Assembly: GCF_910591885.1 (NCBI RefSeq)
Contig: NW_025963551.1
Span: 2,356,001-2,420,000, forward strand
Source: Bombus terrestris
Taxonomy: Eukaryota > Arthropoda > Insecta > Hymenoptera > Apidae
Length of the DNA stretch: 64,000 nucleotides
Direction: 5' to 3'
The notes below the pieces were generated by a model. It was given only the letters and a program-made list of their open reading frames with translations. It was not told the origin of the DNA and searched no databases. The position numbers and the translations under genes are program-made. Of the stretch, positions 35,712 to 48,805 are shown piece by piece; positions within the stretch are counted from its first letter, which is position 1, and the number at the start of each line of letters is the position of its first letter.

Positions 35712-38245
35712 ATTTGAAGTTAGTCCCCTCCTTGTCGGATAACGAAAGCAAGAGGGATTGGTTTTAGGTTAGGCTATAGTTATCGGGCGAGCACAGGGAG
35801 CGAGGGACGCGTAAGGGTGTGTCACAAACCAACGGTTTGTCACATAGGGTCATTGAAATATTCGCACCAGCCCCAGGAGCCGGAAGTCTTTATCGAATTG
35901 CCTACTGACAAAAGTTTACAGTTTATCAATAGTTTTACATTAATAGTAATATTTCCACATAGTCCGGTGCAACGTAAGGTCCGAAATCGCTGACAAATTG
36001 AGGTAATAACAGGAAATATATGCAAGGCAATATAAGGTATATGTATAGCTTGGAAATTGTTATCGTTGCTCGATCGCTCCGCTCGCTTGTAAGAATCTAG
36101 TCCAACCTCACAACCGATCCGACACGTTCGCAAATTTGAAATTAGTCGCCTCCCTACCGGATAACGAACGCAAGAGGGATTGGTGTTAGGTTAGGCTATA
36201 GTTATCTGGCGAGCACAGGGAGCGAGGGACGCGTAAGGGTGTGTCACAAACCAACGGTTTGTCACATAGGGTCATTGAAATATTCGCACCAGCCCCAGGA
36301 GCCGGAAGTCTTTATCGAATTGCCTACAGACAAAAGTTTACAGTATATCAATATTTGTACATAAATAGTAATATTTCCACACAGTACAATGCAACGTGAG
36401 GTCCGAAATCGCTGACAAATTGAGGTAATAATAGGAAATATATGCACGGCACCATAAGGTATATGTATATCTTGGAAATTGTAATCGTTGCTCGCTCGCT
36501 CCGCTCGCTCGTAAGAATCTAGTCCAACCTCACAACCGATCCGACACGTTCGCAAATTTGAAATTAGTCCCCTCCTTATCGAATGGCGAACGTAAGTGAT
36601 ATTGGTTTCAGGTTAGGCTATAGTTTTCAAGCGAGCGCAGCGAGCGAGGGTCGCGTAAAGGTGTGTCACAAACCAACGGTTTGGCACTTAGGGACATTGA
36701 AATATTCGCACCAGCCCGAGGAGTCGGAAGTCTTTATCGCGTTGCCTACTGACAAAAGTTTAGAGTTTATCAATAGTTTTACATAAATAGTAATATTTCC
36801 ACATAGTACGGTGCAACGTAAGGTCCGAAATCGCTGACAAATTGAGGTAATAACAGGAAATATATGCAAGGCAATATAAGGTATATGTATAGCTTGGAAA
36901 TTGTAATCGTTGCTCGCTCGCTCCGCTCGCTCGTAAGAATCTAGTCCAACCTCACAACCGATCCGACACGTTCGCAAATTTGAAGTTAGTCCCCTCCTTG
37001 TCGGATAACGAAAGCAAGAGGGATTGGTTTTAGGTTAGGCTATAGTTATCGGGCGAGCACAGGGAGCGAGGGACGCGTAAGGGTGTGTCACAAACCAACG
37101 GTTTGTCACATAGGGTCATTGAAATATTCGCACCAGCCCCAGGAGCCGGAAGTCTTTATCGAATTGCCTACTGACAAAAGTTTACAGTTTATCAATAGTT
37201 TTACATAAATAGTAATATTTCCACATAGTACAGTTGCAACGTGAGGTCCGAAATCGCTGACAAATAAAGGTAATAACACGAAATATATGCACGGCACCAT
37301 AAGGTATATGTATAGCTTGGAAATTTTAATCGTTGCTCGCTCGCTCCCCTCGCTCGTAAGAATCTAGTCCAACCTCACAACCGATCCGACACGTTCGCAA
37401 ATTTGAAATTAGTCGCCTCCTTATCGGATAACGAACGCAAGAGGGATTGGTTTTAGGTTAGGCTATAGTTATCGGGCGAGCACAGGGAGCGAGGGACGCG
37501 TAAGGGTGTGTCACAAACCAACGGTTTGTCACATAGGGTCATTGAAATATTCGCACCAGCCCGAGGAGTCGGAAGTCTTTATCGCGTTGCCTACCGACAA
37601 AAGTTTACAGTTTATCAATAGTTTTACATTAATAGTAATATTTCCACATAGTACGGTGCAACGTAAGGCCCGAAATCGCTGACAAATTGAGGTAATAACA
37701 GGAAATATATGCAAGGCAATATAAGGTATATGTATAGCTTGGAAATTGTAATCGTTGATCGCTCGCTCCCCTCGCTCGTAAGAATCTAGTGCAACCGAAC
37801 AACCGATCCGACACGTTCGCAAATTTGAAATTAGTCGCCTCCTTATCGGATAACGAACGCAAGAGGAATAGGTTTTAGGTTAGGCTATAGTTATCGATCG
37901 AGCGCAGCGAGCGAGGGACGCATAAAGGTGTGTCACAAATCATCGGTATGGCACATAGGGACATTGAAATATTCGCACCTGCCCGAGGAGTAGGAAGTCT
38001 TTATCGAGTTGCCTACTGACAAAAGTTTACAGTTTATCAATAGTTTTACATAAATAGTAATATTTCCACATAGTACAGTTGCAACGTGAGGTCCGAAATC
38101 GCTGACAAATTAAGGTAATAACAGGAAATATATGCACGGCACCATAAGGTATATGTATAACTTGGAAATTGTAATGGTTGCTCGCTCGCTCCGCTCGCTC
38201 GTAAGAATCTAGTCCAACCTCACAACCGATCTGACACGTTCGCAA
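35712..38245. repeat. HOR copy 1, six monomers (2534 bp), chimeric last unit
   Basis: The order is M2 (AGTCCGGTG with GCTCGATCGCTCC), M3 (TATATCAATATTTGTAC), M4 (AGTACGGTG after the GAATGGCG module), M5 (AAATAAAGGTAATAACACG), M6 (TAAGGCCCG, GCAACCGAACAACC), and then one unit ending at 38245. That unit is M7-like up to about 38155 and M1-like afterwards, with ATCTGACACG and GAAGTTAGTCCCCTCC. The fusion explains why this copy is one unit short. Confidence 0.85.
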
Positions 38246-41201
38246 ATTTGAAGTTAGTCCCCTCCTTGTCGGATAACGAAAGCAAGAGGGATTGGTTTTA
38301 GGTTAGGCTATAGTTATCGGGCGAGCACAGGGAGCGAGGGACGCGTAAGGGTGTGTCACAAACCAACGGTTTGTCACATAGGGTCATTGAAATATTCGCA
38401 CCAGCCCCAGGAGCCGGAAGTCTTTATCGAATTGCCTACTGACAAAAGTTTACAGTTTATCAATAGTTTTACATTAATAGTAATATTTCCACATAGTCCG
38501 GTGCAACGTAAGGTCCGAAATCGCTGACAAATTGAGGTAATAACAGGAAATATATGCAAGGCAATATAAAGTATATGTATAGCTTGGAAATTGTTATCGT
38601 TGCTCGATCGCTCCGCTCGCTTGTAAGAATCTAGTCCAACCTCACAACCGATCCGACACGTTCGCAAATTTGAAATTAGTCGCCTCCCTATCGGATAACG
38701 AACGCAAGAGGGATTGGTCTTAGGTTAGGCTATAGTTATCTGGCGAGCACAGGGAGCGAGGGACGCGTAAGGGTGTGTCACAAACCAACGGTTTGTCACA
38801 TAGGGTCATTGAAATATTCGCACCAGCCCCAGGAGCCGGAAGTCTTTATCGAATTGCCTACAGACAAAAGTTTACAGTATATCAATATTTGTACATAAAT
38901 AGTAATATTTCCACACAGTACAATGCAACGTGAGGTCCGAAATCGCTGACAAATTGAGGTAATAATAGGAAATATATGCACGGCACCATAAGGTATATGT
39001 ATAGCTTGGAAATTGTAATCGTTGCTCGCTCGCTCCGCTCGCTCGTAAGAATCTAGTCCAACCTCACAACCGATCCGACACGTTCGCAAATTTGAAATTA
39101 GTCCCCTCCTTATCGAATGGCGAACGTAAGTGATATTGGTTTCAGGTTAGGCTATAGTTTTCAAGCGAGCGCAGCGAGCGAGGGTCGCGTAAAGGTGTGT
39201 CACAAACCAACGGTTTGGCACTTAGGGACATTGAAATATTCGCACCAGCCCGAGGAGTCGGAAGTCTTTATCGCGTTGCCTACTGACAAAAGTTTACAGT
39301 TTATCAATAGTTTTACATAAATAGTAATATTTCCACATAGTACGGTGCAACGTAAGGTCCGAAATCGCTGACAAATTGAGGTAATAACAGGAAATATATG
39401 CAAGGCAATATAAGGTATATGTATAGCTTGGAAATTGTAATCGTTGCTCGCTCGCTCCGCTCGCTCGTAAGAATCTAGTCCAACCTCACAACCGATCCGA
39501 CACGTTCGCAAATTTGAAGTTAGTCCCCTCCTTGTCGGATAACGAAAGCAAGAGGGATTGGTTTTAGGTTAGGCTATCGTTATCGGGCGAGCACAGGGAG
39601 CGAGGGACGCGTAAGGGTGTGTCACAAACCAACGGTTTGTCACATAAGGTCATTGAAATATTCGCACCAGCCCCAGGAGCCGGAAGTCTTTATCGAATTG
39701 CCTACTGACAAAAGTTTACAGTTTATCAATAGTTTTACATAAATAGTAATATTTCCACATAGTACAGTTGCAACGTGAGGTCCGAAATCGCTGACAAATA
39801 AAGGTAATAACACGAAATATATGCACGGCACCATAAGGTATATGTATAGCTTGGAAATTGTAATCGTTGCTCGCTCGCTCCGCTCGCTCGTAAGAATCTA
39901 GTCCAACCTCACAACCGATCCGACACGTTCGCAAATTTGAAATTAGTCGCCTCCTTATCGGATAACGAACGCAAGAGGGATTGGTTTTAGGTTAGGCTAT
40001 AGTTATCGGGCGAGCACAGGGAGCGAGGGACGCGTAAGGGTGTGTCACAAACCAACGGTTTGTCACATAGGGTCATTGAAATATTCGCACCAGCCCGAGG
40101 AGTCGGAAGTCTTTATCGCGTTGCCTACCGACAAAAGTTTACAGTTTATCAATAGTTTCACATTAATAGTAATATTTCCACATAGTACGGTGCAACGTAA
40201 GGCCCGAAATCGCTGACAAATTGAGGTAATAACAGGAAATATATGCAAGGCAATATAAGGTATATGTATAGCTTGGAAATTGTAATCGTTGATCGCTCGC
40301 TCCCCTCGCTCGTAAGAATCTAGTGCAACCGAACAACCGATCCGACACGTTCGCAAATTTGAAATTAGTCGCCTCCTTATCGGATAACGAACGCAAGAGG
40401 GATAGGTTTTAGGTTAGGCTATAGTTATCGATCGAGCGCAGCGAGCGAGGGACGCATAAAGGTGTGTCACAAATCATCGGTATGGCACATAGGGACATTG
40501 AAATATTCGCACCTGCCCGAGGAGTAGGAAGTCTTTATCGAGTTGCCTACTGACAAAAGTTTAGAGTTTATCAATAGTTTTACATAAATAGTAATATTTC
40601 CACATAGTACAGTTGCAACGTGAGGTCCGAAATCGCTGACAAATTAAGGTAATAACAGGAAATATATGCACGGCACCATAAGGTAGATGTATAGCTTGGA
40701 AATTGTTATCGTTGCTCGATCGCTGCGCTCGCTTGTACGAATCTAGTCCAACCTCACAACCGATCCGACACGTTCGCAAATTTGAAATTAGTCGCCTCCT
40801 TATCGGATAACGAACGCAAGAGGGATTGGTCTTAGGTTAGGCTATAGTTATCGGGCGAGCACAGGGAGCGAGGGTCGCGTGAAGGTGTGTCACAAACCAA
40901 CGGTTTGACACTTAGGGACATTGAAATATTCGCACCAGCCCGAGGAGTTGGATGTCTTTATCGCGTTGCCTACTGACAAAAGTTTACAGTTTATCAATAG
41001 TTTTACATAAATAGTAATATTTCCACATAGTACGGTGCAACGTAAGGTCCGAAATCGCTGACAAATTGAGGTAATAACAGGAAATATATGCAAGGCAATA
41101 TAAGGTATATGTATAGCTTGGAAATTGTAATCGTTGCTCGCTCGCTCCGCTCGCTCGTAAGAATCTAGTCCAACCTCACAACCGATCTGACGCGTTCGCA
41201 A
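38246..41201. repeat. HOR copy 2, the full seven-monomer order (2956 bp)
   Basis: Units end at 38667 (M2), 39089 (M3), 39511 (M4), 39934 (M5), 40356 (M6), 40779 (M7, GATCGCTGCGCTCGCTTG) and 41201 (M1, here ATCTGACGCG). Up to M6 it matches copy 1 at a constant offset of 2534 bp with very few differences. This is the most complete version of the order and I use it as reference. Confidence 0.87.
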
Positions 41202-44200
41202 ATTTGAAGTTAGTCCCCTCCTTGTCGGATAACGAAAGCAAGAGGGATTGGTTTTAGGTTAGGCTATAGTTATCGGGCGAGCACAGGGAGCGAGGGACGC
41301 GTAAGGGTGTGTCACAAACCAACGGTTTGTCACATAGGGTCATTGAAATATTCGCACCAGCCCCAGGAGCCGGAAGTCTTTATCGAATTGCCTACTGACA
41401 AAAGTTTACAGTTTATCAATAGTTTTACATTAATAGTAATATTTCCACATAGTCCGGTGCAACGTAAGGTCCGAAATCGCTGACAAATTGAGGTAATAAC
41501 AGGAAATATATGCAAGGCAATATAAGGTATATGTATAGCTTGGAAATTGTTATCGTTGCTCGATCGCTCCGCTCGCTTGTAAGAATCTAGTCCAACCTCA
41601 CAACCGATCCGACACGTTCGCAAATTTGAAATTAGTCGCCTCCCTATCGGATAACGAACGCAAGAGGGATTGGTCTTAGGTTAGGCTATAGTTATCTGGC
41701 GAGCACAGGGAGCGAGGGACGCGTAAGTGTGTGTCACAAACCAACGGTTTGTCACATAGGGTCATTGACATATTCGCACCAGCCCCAGGAGCCGGAAGTC
41801 TTTATCGAATTGCCTACAGACAAAAGTTTACAGTATATCAATATTTGTACATAAATAGTAATATTTTCACACAGTACAGTGCAACGTGAGGTCCGAAATC
41901 GCTGACAAATTGAGGTAATAACAGGAAATATATGCAAGGCAATATAAGGTATATGTATAGCTTGGAAATTGTAATCGTTGCTCGCTCGCACCGCTCGCTC
42001 GTAAGAATCTAGTCCAACCTCCCAACCGATCCGACACGTTCGCAAATTTGAAATTAGTCCCCTCCTTATCGAATGGCGAACGTAAGAGATATTGGTTTTA
42101 GGTTAGGCTATAGTTTTCAAGCGAGCGCAGCGAGCGAGGGTCGCGTAAAGGTGTGTCACAAATCATCGGTTTCGCACATGGGGACATTGAAATATTCGCA
42201 CCTGCCCGAGGAGTAGGAAGTCTTTATCGAGTTGCCTACTGACAAAAGTTTACAGTTTATCAATAGTTTTACATAAATAGTAATATTTCCACATAGTACA
42301 GTTGCAACGTGAGGTCCGAAATCGCTGACAAATTAAGGTAATAACAGGAAATATATGCACGGCACCATAAGGTATATGTATAGCTTGGAAATTGTTATCG
42401 TTGCTCGCTCGCTCCGCTCGCTCGTAAGAATCTAGTCCAACCTCACAACCGATCCGACACGTTCGCAAATTTGAAATTAGTCCCCTCCTTATCGGATAAC
42501 GAACGCAAGAGGGATAGGTTTTAGGTTAGGCTATAGTTATCGATCGAGCGCAGCGAGCGAGGGACGCATAAAGGTGTGTCACAAATCATCGGTATGGCAC
42601 ATAGGGACATTGAAATATTCGCACCTGCCCGAGGAGTAGGAAGTCTTTATCGAATTGCCTACTGACAAAAGTTTACAGTTTATCAATAGTTTTACATAAA
42701 TAGTAATATTTCCACATAGTACAGTTGCAACGTGAGGTCCGAAATCGCTGACAAATAAAGGTAATAACACGAAATATATGCACGGCACCATAAGGTATAT
42801 GTATAGCTTGGAAATTGTAATCGTTGCTCGCTCGCTCCGCTCGCTCGTAAGAATCTAGTCCAACCTCACAACCGATCCGACACGTTCGCAAATTTGAAAT
42901 TAGTCGCCTCCTTATCGGATAACGAACGCAAGAGGGATTGGTTTTAGGTTAGGCTATAGTTATCGGGCGAGCACAGGGAGCGAGGGACGCGTAAGGGTGT
43001 GTCACAAACCAACGGTTTGTCACATAGGGTCATTGAAATATTCGCACCAGCCCGAGGAGTCGGAAGTCTTTATCGCGTTGCCTACCGACAAAAGTTTACA
43101 GTTTATCAATAGTTTTACATTAATAGTAATATTTCCACATAGTACGGTGCAACGTAAGGCCCGAAATCGCTGACAAATTGAGGTAATAACAGGAAATATA
43201 TGCAAGGCAATATAAGGTATATGTATAGCTTGGAAATTGTAATCGTTGATCGCTCGCTCCCCTCGCTCGTAAGAATCTAGTGCAACCGAACAACCGATCC
43301 GACACGTTCGCAAATTTGAAATTAGTCGCCTCCTTATCGGATAACGAACGCAAGAGGGATAGGTTTTAGGTTAGGCTATAGTTATCGATCGAGCGCAGCG
43401 AGCGAGGGACGCATAAAGGTGTGTCACAAATCATCGGTATGGCACATAGGGACATTGAAATATTCGCACCTGCCCGAGGAGTAGGAAGTCTTTATCGAGT
43501 TGCCTACTGACAAAAGTTTAGAGTTTATCAATAGTTTTACATAAATAGTAATATTTCCACATAGTACAGTTGCAACGTGAGGTCCGAAATCGCTGACAAA
43601 TTAAGGTAATAACAGGAAATATATGCACGGCACCATAAGGTATATGTATAGCTTGGAAATTGTTATCGTTGCTCGATCGCTGCGCTCGCTTGTAAGAATC
43701 TAGTCCAACCTCACAACCGATCCGACACGTTCGCAAATTTGAAATTAGTCGCCTCCTTATCGGATAACGAACGCAAGAGGGATTGGTCTTAGGTTAGGCT
43801 ATAGTTATCGGGCGAGCACAGGGAGCGAGGGTCGCGTAAAGGTGTGTCACAAATCATCGGTTTGGCAGATAGGGACATTGAAATATTCGCACCTGCCGGA
43901 GGAATAGGAAGTCTTTATCGAGTTGCCTACTGACAAAAGTTTACAGTATATCAATATTTGTACATAAATAGTAATATTTTCACACAGTACAGTGCAACGT
44001 GAGGTCCGAAATCGCTGACAAATTGAGGTAATAACAGGAAATATATGCAAGGCAATATAAGGTATATGTATAGCTTGGAAATTGTAATCGTTGCTCGCTC
44101 GCACCGCTCGCTCGTAAGAATCTAGTCCAACCTCCCAACCGATCCGACACGTTCGCAAATTTGAAATTAGTCCCCTCCTTATCGAATGGCGAACGTAAGA

Positions 44201-45426
44201 GATATTGGTTTTAGGTTAGGCTATAGTTTTCAAGCGAGCGCAGCGAGCGAGGGTCGCGTAAAGGTGTGTCACAAATCATCGGTTTGGCAGATAGGGACAT
44301 TGAAATATTCGCACCTGCCGGAGGAATAGGAAGTCTTTATCGAGTTGCCTACTGACAAAAGTTTACAGTTTATCAATAGTTTTACATAAATAGTAATATT
44401 TCCACATAGTACAGTTGCAACGTGAGGTCCGAAATCGCTGACAAATTAAGGTAATAACAGGAAATATATGCACGGCACCATAAGGTATATGTATAGCTTG
44501 GAAATTGTTATCGTTGCTCGCTCGCTCCGCTCGCTCGTAAGAATCTAGTCCAACCTCACAACCGATCCGACACGTTCGCAAATTTGAAATTAGTCCCCTC
44601 CTTATCGGATAACGAACGCAAGAGGGATAGGTTTTAGGTTAGGCTATAGTTATCGATCGAGCGCAGCGAGCGAGGGACGCATAAAGGTGTGTCACAAATC
44701 ATCGGTATGGCACATAGGGACATTGAAATATTCGCACCTGCCCGAGGAGTAGGAAGTCTTTATCGAGTTGCCTACTGACATAAGTTTACAGTTTATCAAT
44801 AGTTTTACATAAATAGTAATATTTCCACATAGTACAGTTGCAACGTGAGGTCCGAAATCGCTGACAAATTAAGGTAATAACAGGAAATATATGCACGGCA
44901 CCATAAGGTATATGTATAGCTTGGAAATTGTTATCGTTGCTCGATCGCTGCGCTCGCTTGTAAGAATCTAGTCCAACCTCACAACCGATCCGACACGTTC
45001 GCAAATTTGAAATTAGTCGCCTCCTTATCGGATAACGAACGCAAGAGGGATTGGTCTTAGGTTAGGCTATAGTTATCGGGCGAGCACAGGGAGCGAGGGT
45101 CGCGTAAAGGTGTGTCACAAACCAACGGTTTGGCACTTAGGGACATTGAAATATTCGCACCAGCCCGAGGAGTTGGAAGTCTTTATCGCGTTGCCTACTG
45201 ACAAAAGTTTACAGTTTATCAATAGTTTTACATAAATAGTAATATTTCCACATAGTACGGTGCAACGTAAGGTCCGAAATCGCTGACAAATTGAGGTAAT
45301 AACAGGAAATATATGCAAGGCAATATAAGGTATATGTATAGCTTGGAAATTGTAATCGTTGCTCGCTCGCTCCGCTCGCTCGTAAGAATCTAGTCCAACC
45401 TCACAACCGATCTGACGCGTTCGCAA
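41202..45426. repeat. HOR copy 3, expanded to ten monomers (4225 bp)
   Basis: Units are M2 (41623), an M3 variant with CTCGCTCGCACCGCTCG (42045), an extra-T unit (42468), M5 (42891), M6 (43313), M7 (43736), a chimeric M3 variant (44158), another extra-T unit (44581), M7 (45004) and M1 (45426). The pair ending 44158 and 44581 repeats the pair ending 42045 and 42468 at a 2113-bp offset. The rare CACCTGCCGGAGGAATAGG occurs twice, at about 43890 and 44313. An internal duplication explains the extra units. Confidence 0.84.
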
Positions 45427-48400
45427 ATTTGAAGTTAGTCCCCTCCTTGTCGGATAACGAAAGCAAGAGGGATTGGTTTTAGGTTAGGCTATAGTTATCG
45501 GGCGAGCACAGGGAGCGAGGGACGCGTAAGGGTGTGTCACAAACCAACGGTTTGTCACATAGGGTCATTGAAATATTCGCACCAGCCCCAGGAGCCGGAA
45601 GTCTTTATCGAATTGCCTACTGACAAAAGTTTACAGTTTATCAATAGTTTTACATTAATAGTAATATTTCCACATAGTCCGGTGCAACGTAAGGTCCGAA
45701 ATCGCTGACAAATAGAGGTAATAACAGGAAATATATGCAAGGCAATATAAAGTATATGTATAGCTTGGAAATTGTTATCGTTGCTCGATCGCTCCGCTCG
45801 CTTGTAAGAATCTAGTCCAACCTCACAACCGATCCGACACGTTCGCAAATTTGAAATTAGTCGCCTCCCTATCGGATAACGAACGCAAGAGGGATTGGTC
45901 TTAGGTTAGGCTATAGTTATCTGGCGAGCACAGGGAGCGAGGGACGCGTAAGGGTGTGTCACAAACCAACGGTTTGTCACATAGGGTCATTGAAATATTC
46001 GCACCAGCCCCAGGAGCCGGAAGTCTTTATCGAATTGCCTACAGACAAAAGTTTACAGTATATCAATATTTGTACATAAATAGTAATATTTTCACACAGT
46101 ACAATGCAACGTGAGGTCCGAAATCGCTGACAAATTGAGGTAATAATAGGAAATATATGCACGGCACCATAAGGTATATGTATAGCTTGGAAATTGTAAT
46201 CGTTGCTCGCTCGCTCCGCTCGCTCGTAAGAATCTAGTCCAACCTCACAACCGATCCGACACGTTCGCAAATTTGAAATTAGTCCCCTCCTTATCGAATG
46301 GCGAACGTAAGTGATATTGGTTTCAGGTCAGGCTATAGTTTTCAAGCGAGCGCAGCGAGCGAGGGTCGCGTAAAGGTGTGTCACAAACCAACGGTTTGGC
46401 ACTTAGGGACATTGAAATATTCGCACCAGCCCGAGGAGTCGGAAGTCTTTATCGCGTTGCCTACTAACAAAAGTTTACAGTTTATCAATAGTTTTACATA
46501 AATAGTAATATTTCCACATAGTACGGTGCAACGTAAGGTCCGAAATCGCTGACAAATTGAGGTAATAACAGGAAATATATGCAAGGCAATATAAGGTATA
46601 TGTATAGCTTGGAAATTGTAATCGTTGCTCGCTCGCTCCGCTCGCTCGTAAGAATCTAGTCCAACCTCACAACCGATCCGACACGTTCGCAAATTTGAAG
46701 TTAGTCCCCTCCTTGTCGGATAACGAAAGCAAGAGGGATTGGTTTTAGGTTAGGCTATCGTTATCGGGCGAGCACAGGGAGCGAGGGACGCGTAAGGGTG
46801 TGTCACAAACCAACGGTTTGTCACATAGGGTCATTGAAATATTCGCACCAGCCCCAGGAGCCGGAAGTCTTTATCGAATTGCCTACTGACAAAAGTTTAC
46901 AGTTTATCAATAGTTTCACATAAATAGTAATATTTCCACATAGTACAGTTGCAACGTGAGGTCCGAAATCGCTGACAAATAAAGGTAATAACACGAAATA
47001 TATGCACGGCACCATAAGGTATATGTATAGCTTGGAAATTGTAATCGTTGCTCGCTCGCTCCGCTCGCTCGTAAGAATCTAGTCCAACCTCACAACCGAT
47101 CCGACACGTTCGCAAATTTGAAATTAGTCGCCTCCTTATCGGATAACGAACGCAAGAGGGATTGGTTTTAGGTTAGGCTATAGTTATCGGGCGAGCACAG
47201 GGAGCGAGGGACGCGTAAGGGTGTGTCACAAACCAACGGTTTGTCACATAGGGTCATTGAAATATTCGCACCAGCCCGAGGAGTCGGAAGTCTTTATCGC
47301 GTTGCCTACCGACAAAAGTTTACAGTTTATCAATAGTTTTACATTAATAGTAATATTTCCACATAGTACAGTTGCAACGTGAGGTCCGAAATCGCTGACA
47401 AATAAAGGTAATAACACGAAATATATGCACGGCACCATAAGGTATATGTATAGCTTGGAAATTGTAATCGTTGCTCGCTCGCTCCGCTCGCTCGTAAGAA
47501 TCTAGTCCAACCTCACAACCGATCCGACACGTTCGCAAATTTGAAATTAGTCGCCTCCTTATCGGATAACGAACGCAAGAGGGATTGGTTTTAGGTTAGG
47601 CTATAGTTATCGGGCGAGCACAGGGAGCGAGGGACGCGTAAGGGTGTGTCACAAACCAACGGTTTGTCACATAGGGTCATTGAAATATTCGCACCAGCCC
47701 GAGGAGTCGGAAGTCTTTATCGCGTTGCCTACCGACAAAAGTTTACAGTTTATCAATAGTTTTACATTAATAGTAATATTTCCACATAGTACGGTGCAAC
47801 GTAAGGCCCGAAATCGCTGACAAATTGAGGTAATAACAGGAAATATATGCAAGGCAATATAAGGTATATGTATAGCTTGGAAATTGTAATCGTTGATCGC
47901 TCGCTCCCCTCGCTCGTAAGAATCTAGTGCAACCGAACAACCGATCCGACACGTTCGCAAATTTGAAATTAGTCGCCTCCTTATCGGATAACGAACGCAA
48001 GAGGGATAGGTTTTAGGTTAGGCTATAGTTATCGATCGAGCGCAGCGAGCGAGGGACGCAGAAAGGTGTGTCACAAATCATCGGTATGGCACATAGGGAC
48101 ATTGAAATATTCGCACCTGCCCGAGGAGTAGGAAGTCTTTATCGAGTTGCCTACTGACAAAAGTTTAGAGTTTATCAATAGTTTTACATAAATAGTAATA
48201 TTTCCACATAGTACAGTTGCAACGTGAGGTCCGAAATCGCTGACAAATTAAGGTAATAACAGGAAATATATGCACGGCACCATAAGGTATATGTATAGCT
48301 TGGAAATTGTTATCGTTGCTCGATCGCTGCGCTCGCTTGTAAGAATCTAGTCCAACCTCACAACCGATCCGACACGTTCGCAAATTTGAAATTAGTCGCC

Positions 48401-48805
48401 TCCTTATCGGATAACGAACGCAAGAGGGATTGGTCTTAGGTTAGGCTATAGTTATCGGGCGAGCACAGGGAGCGAGGGTCGCGTAAAGGTGTGTCACAAA
48501 CCAACGGTTTGGCACTTAGGGACATTGAAATATTCGCACCAGCCCGAGGAGTTGGATGTCTTTATCGCGTTGCCTACTGACAAAAGTTTACAGTTTATCA
48601 ATAGTTTTACATAAATAGTAATATTTCCACATAGTACGGTGCAACGTAAGGTCCGAAATCGCTGACAAATTGAGGTAATAACAGGAAATATATGCAAGGC
48701 AATATAAGGTATATGTATAGATTGGAAATTGTAATCGTTGCTCGCTCGCTCCGCTCGCTCGTAAGAATCTAGTCCAACCTCACAACCGATCTGACGCGTT
48801 CGCAA
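45427..48805. repeat. HOR copy 4, eight monomers (3379 bp)
   Basis: Units are M2 (45848), M3 (46270), M4 (46692), M5 (47115), a chimera (47538), M6 (47960), M7 (48383) and M1 (48805). The extra unit at 47116-47538 begins as M6 (CCCGAGGAGTCGG, CTACCGAC, ACATTAATAG) and continues as M5 (extra T, AAATAAAGGTAATAACACG). That is exactly what a misaligned exchange between M6 and M5 would give. Confidence 0.85.
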
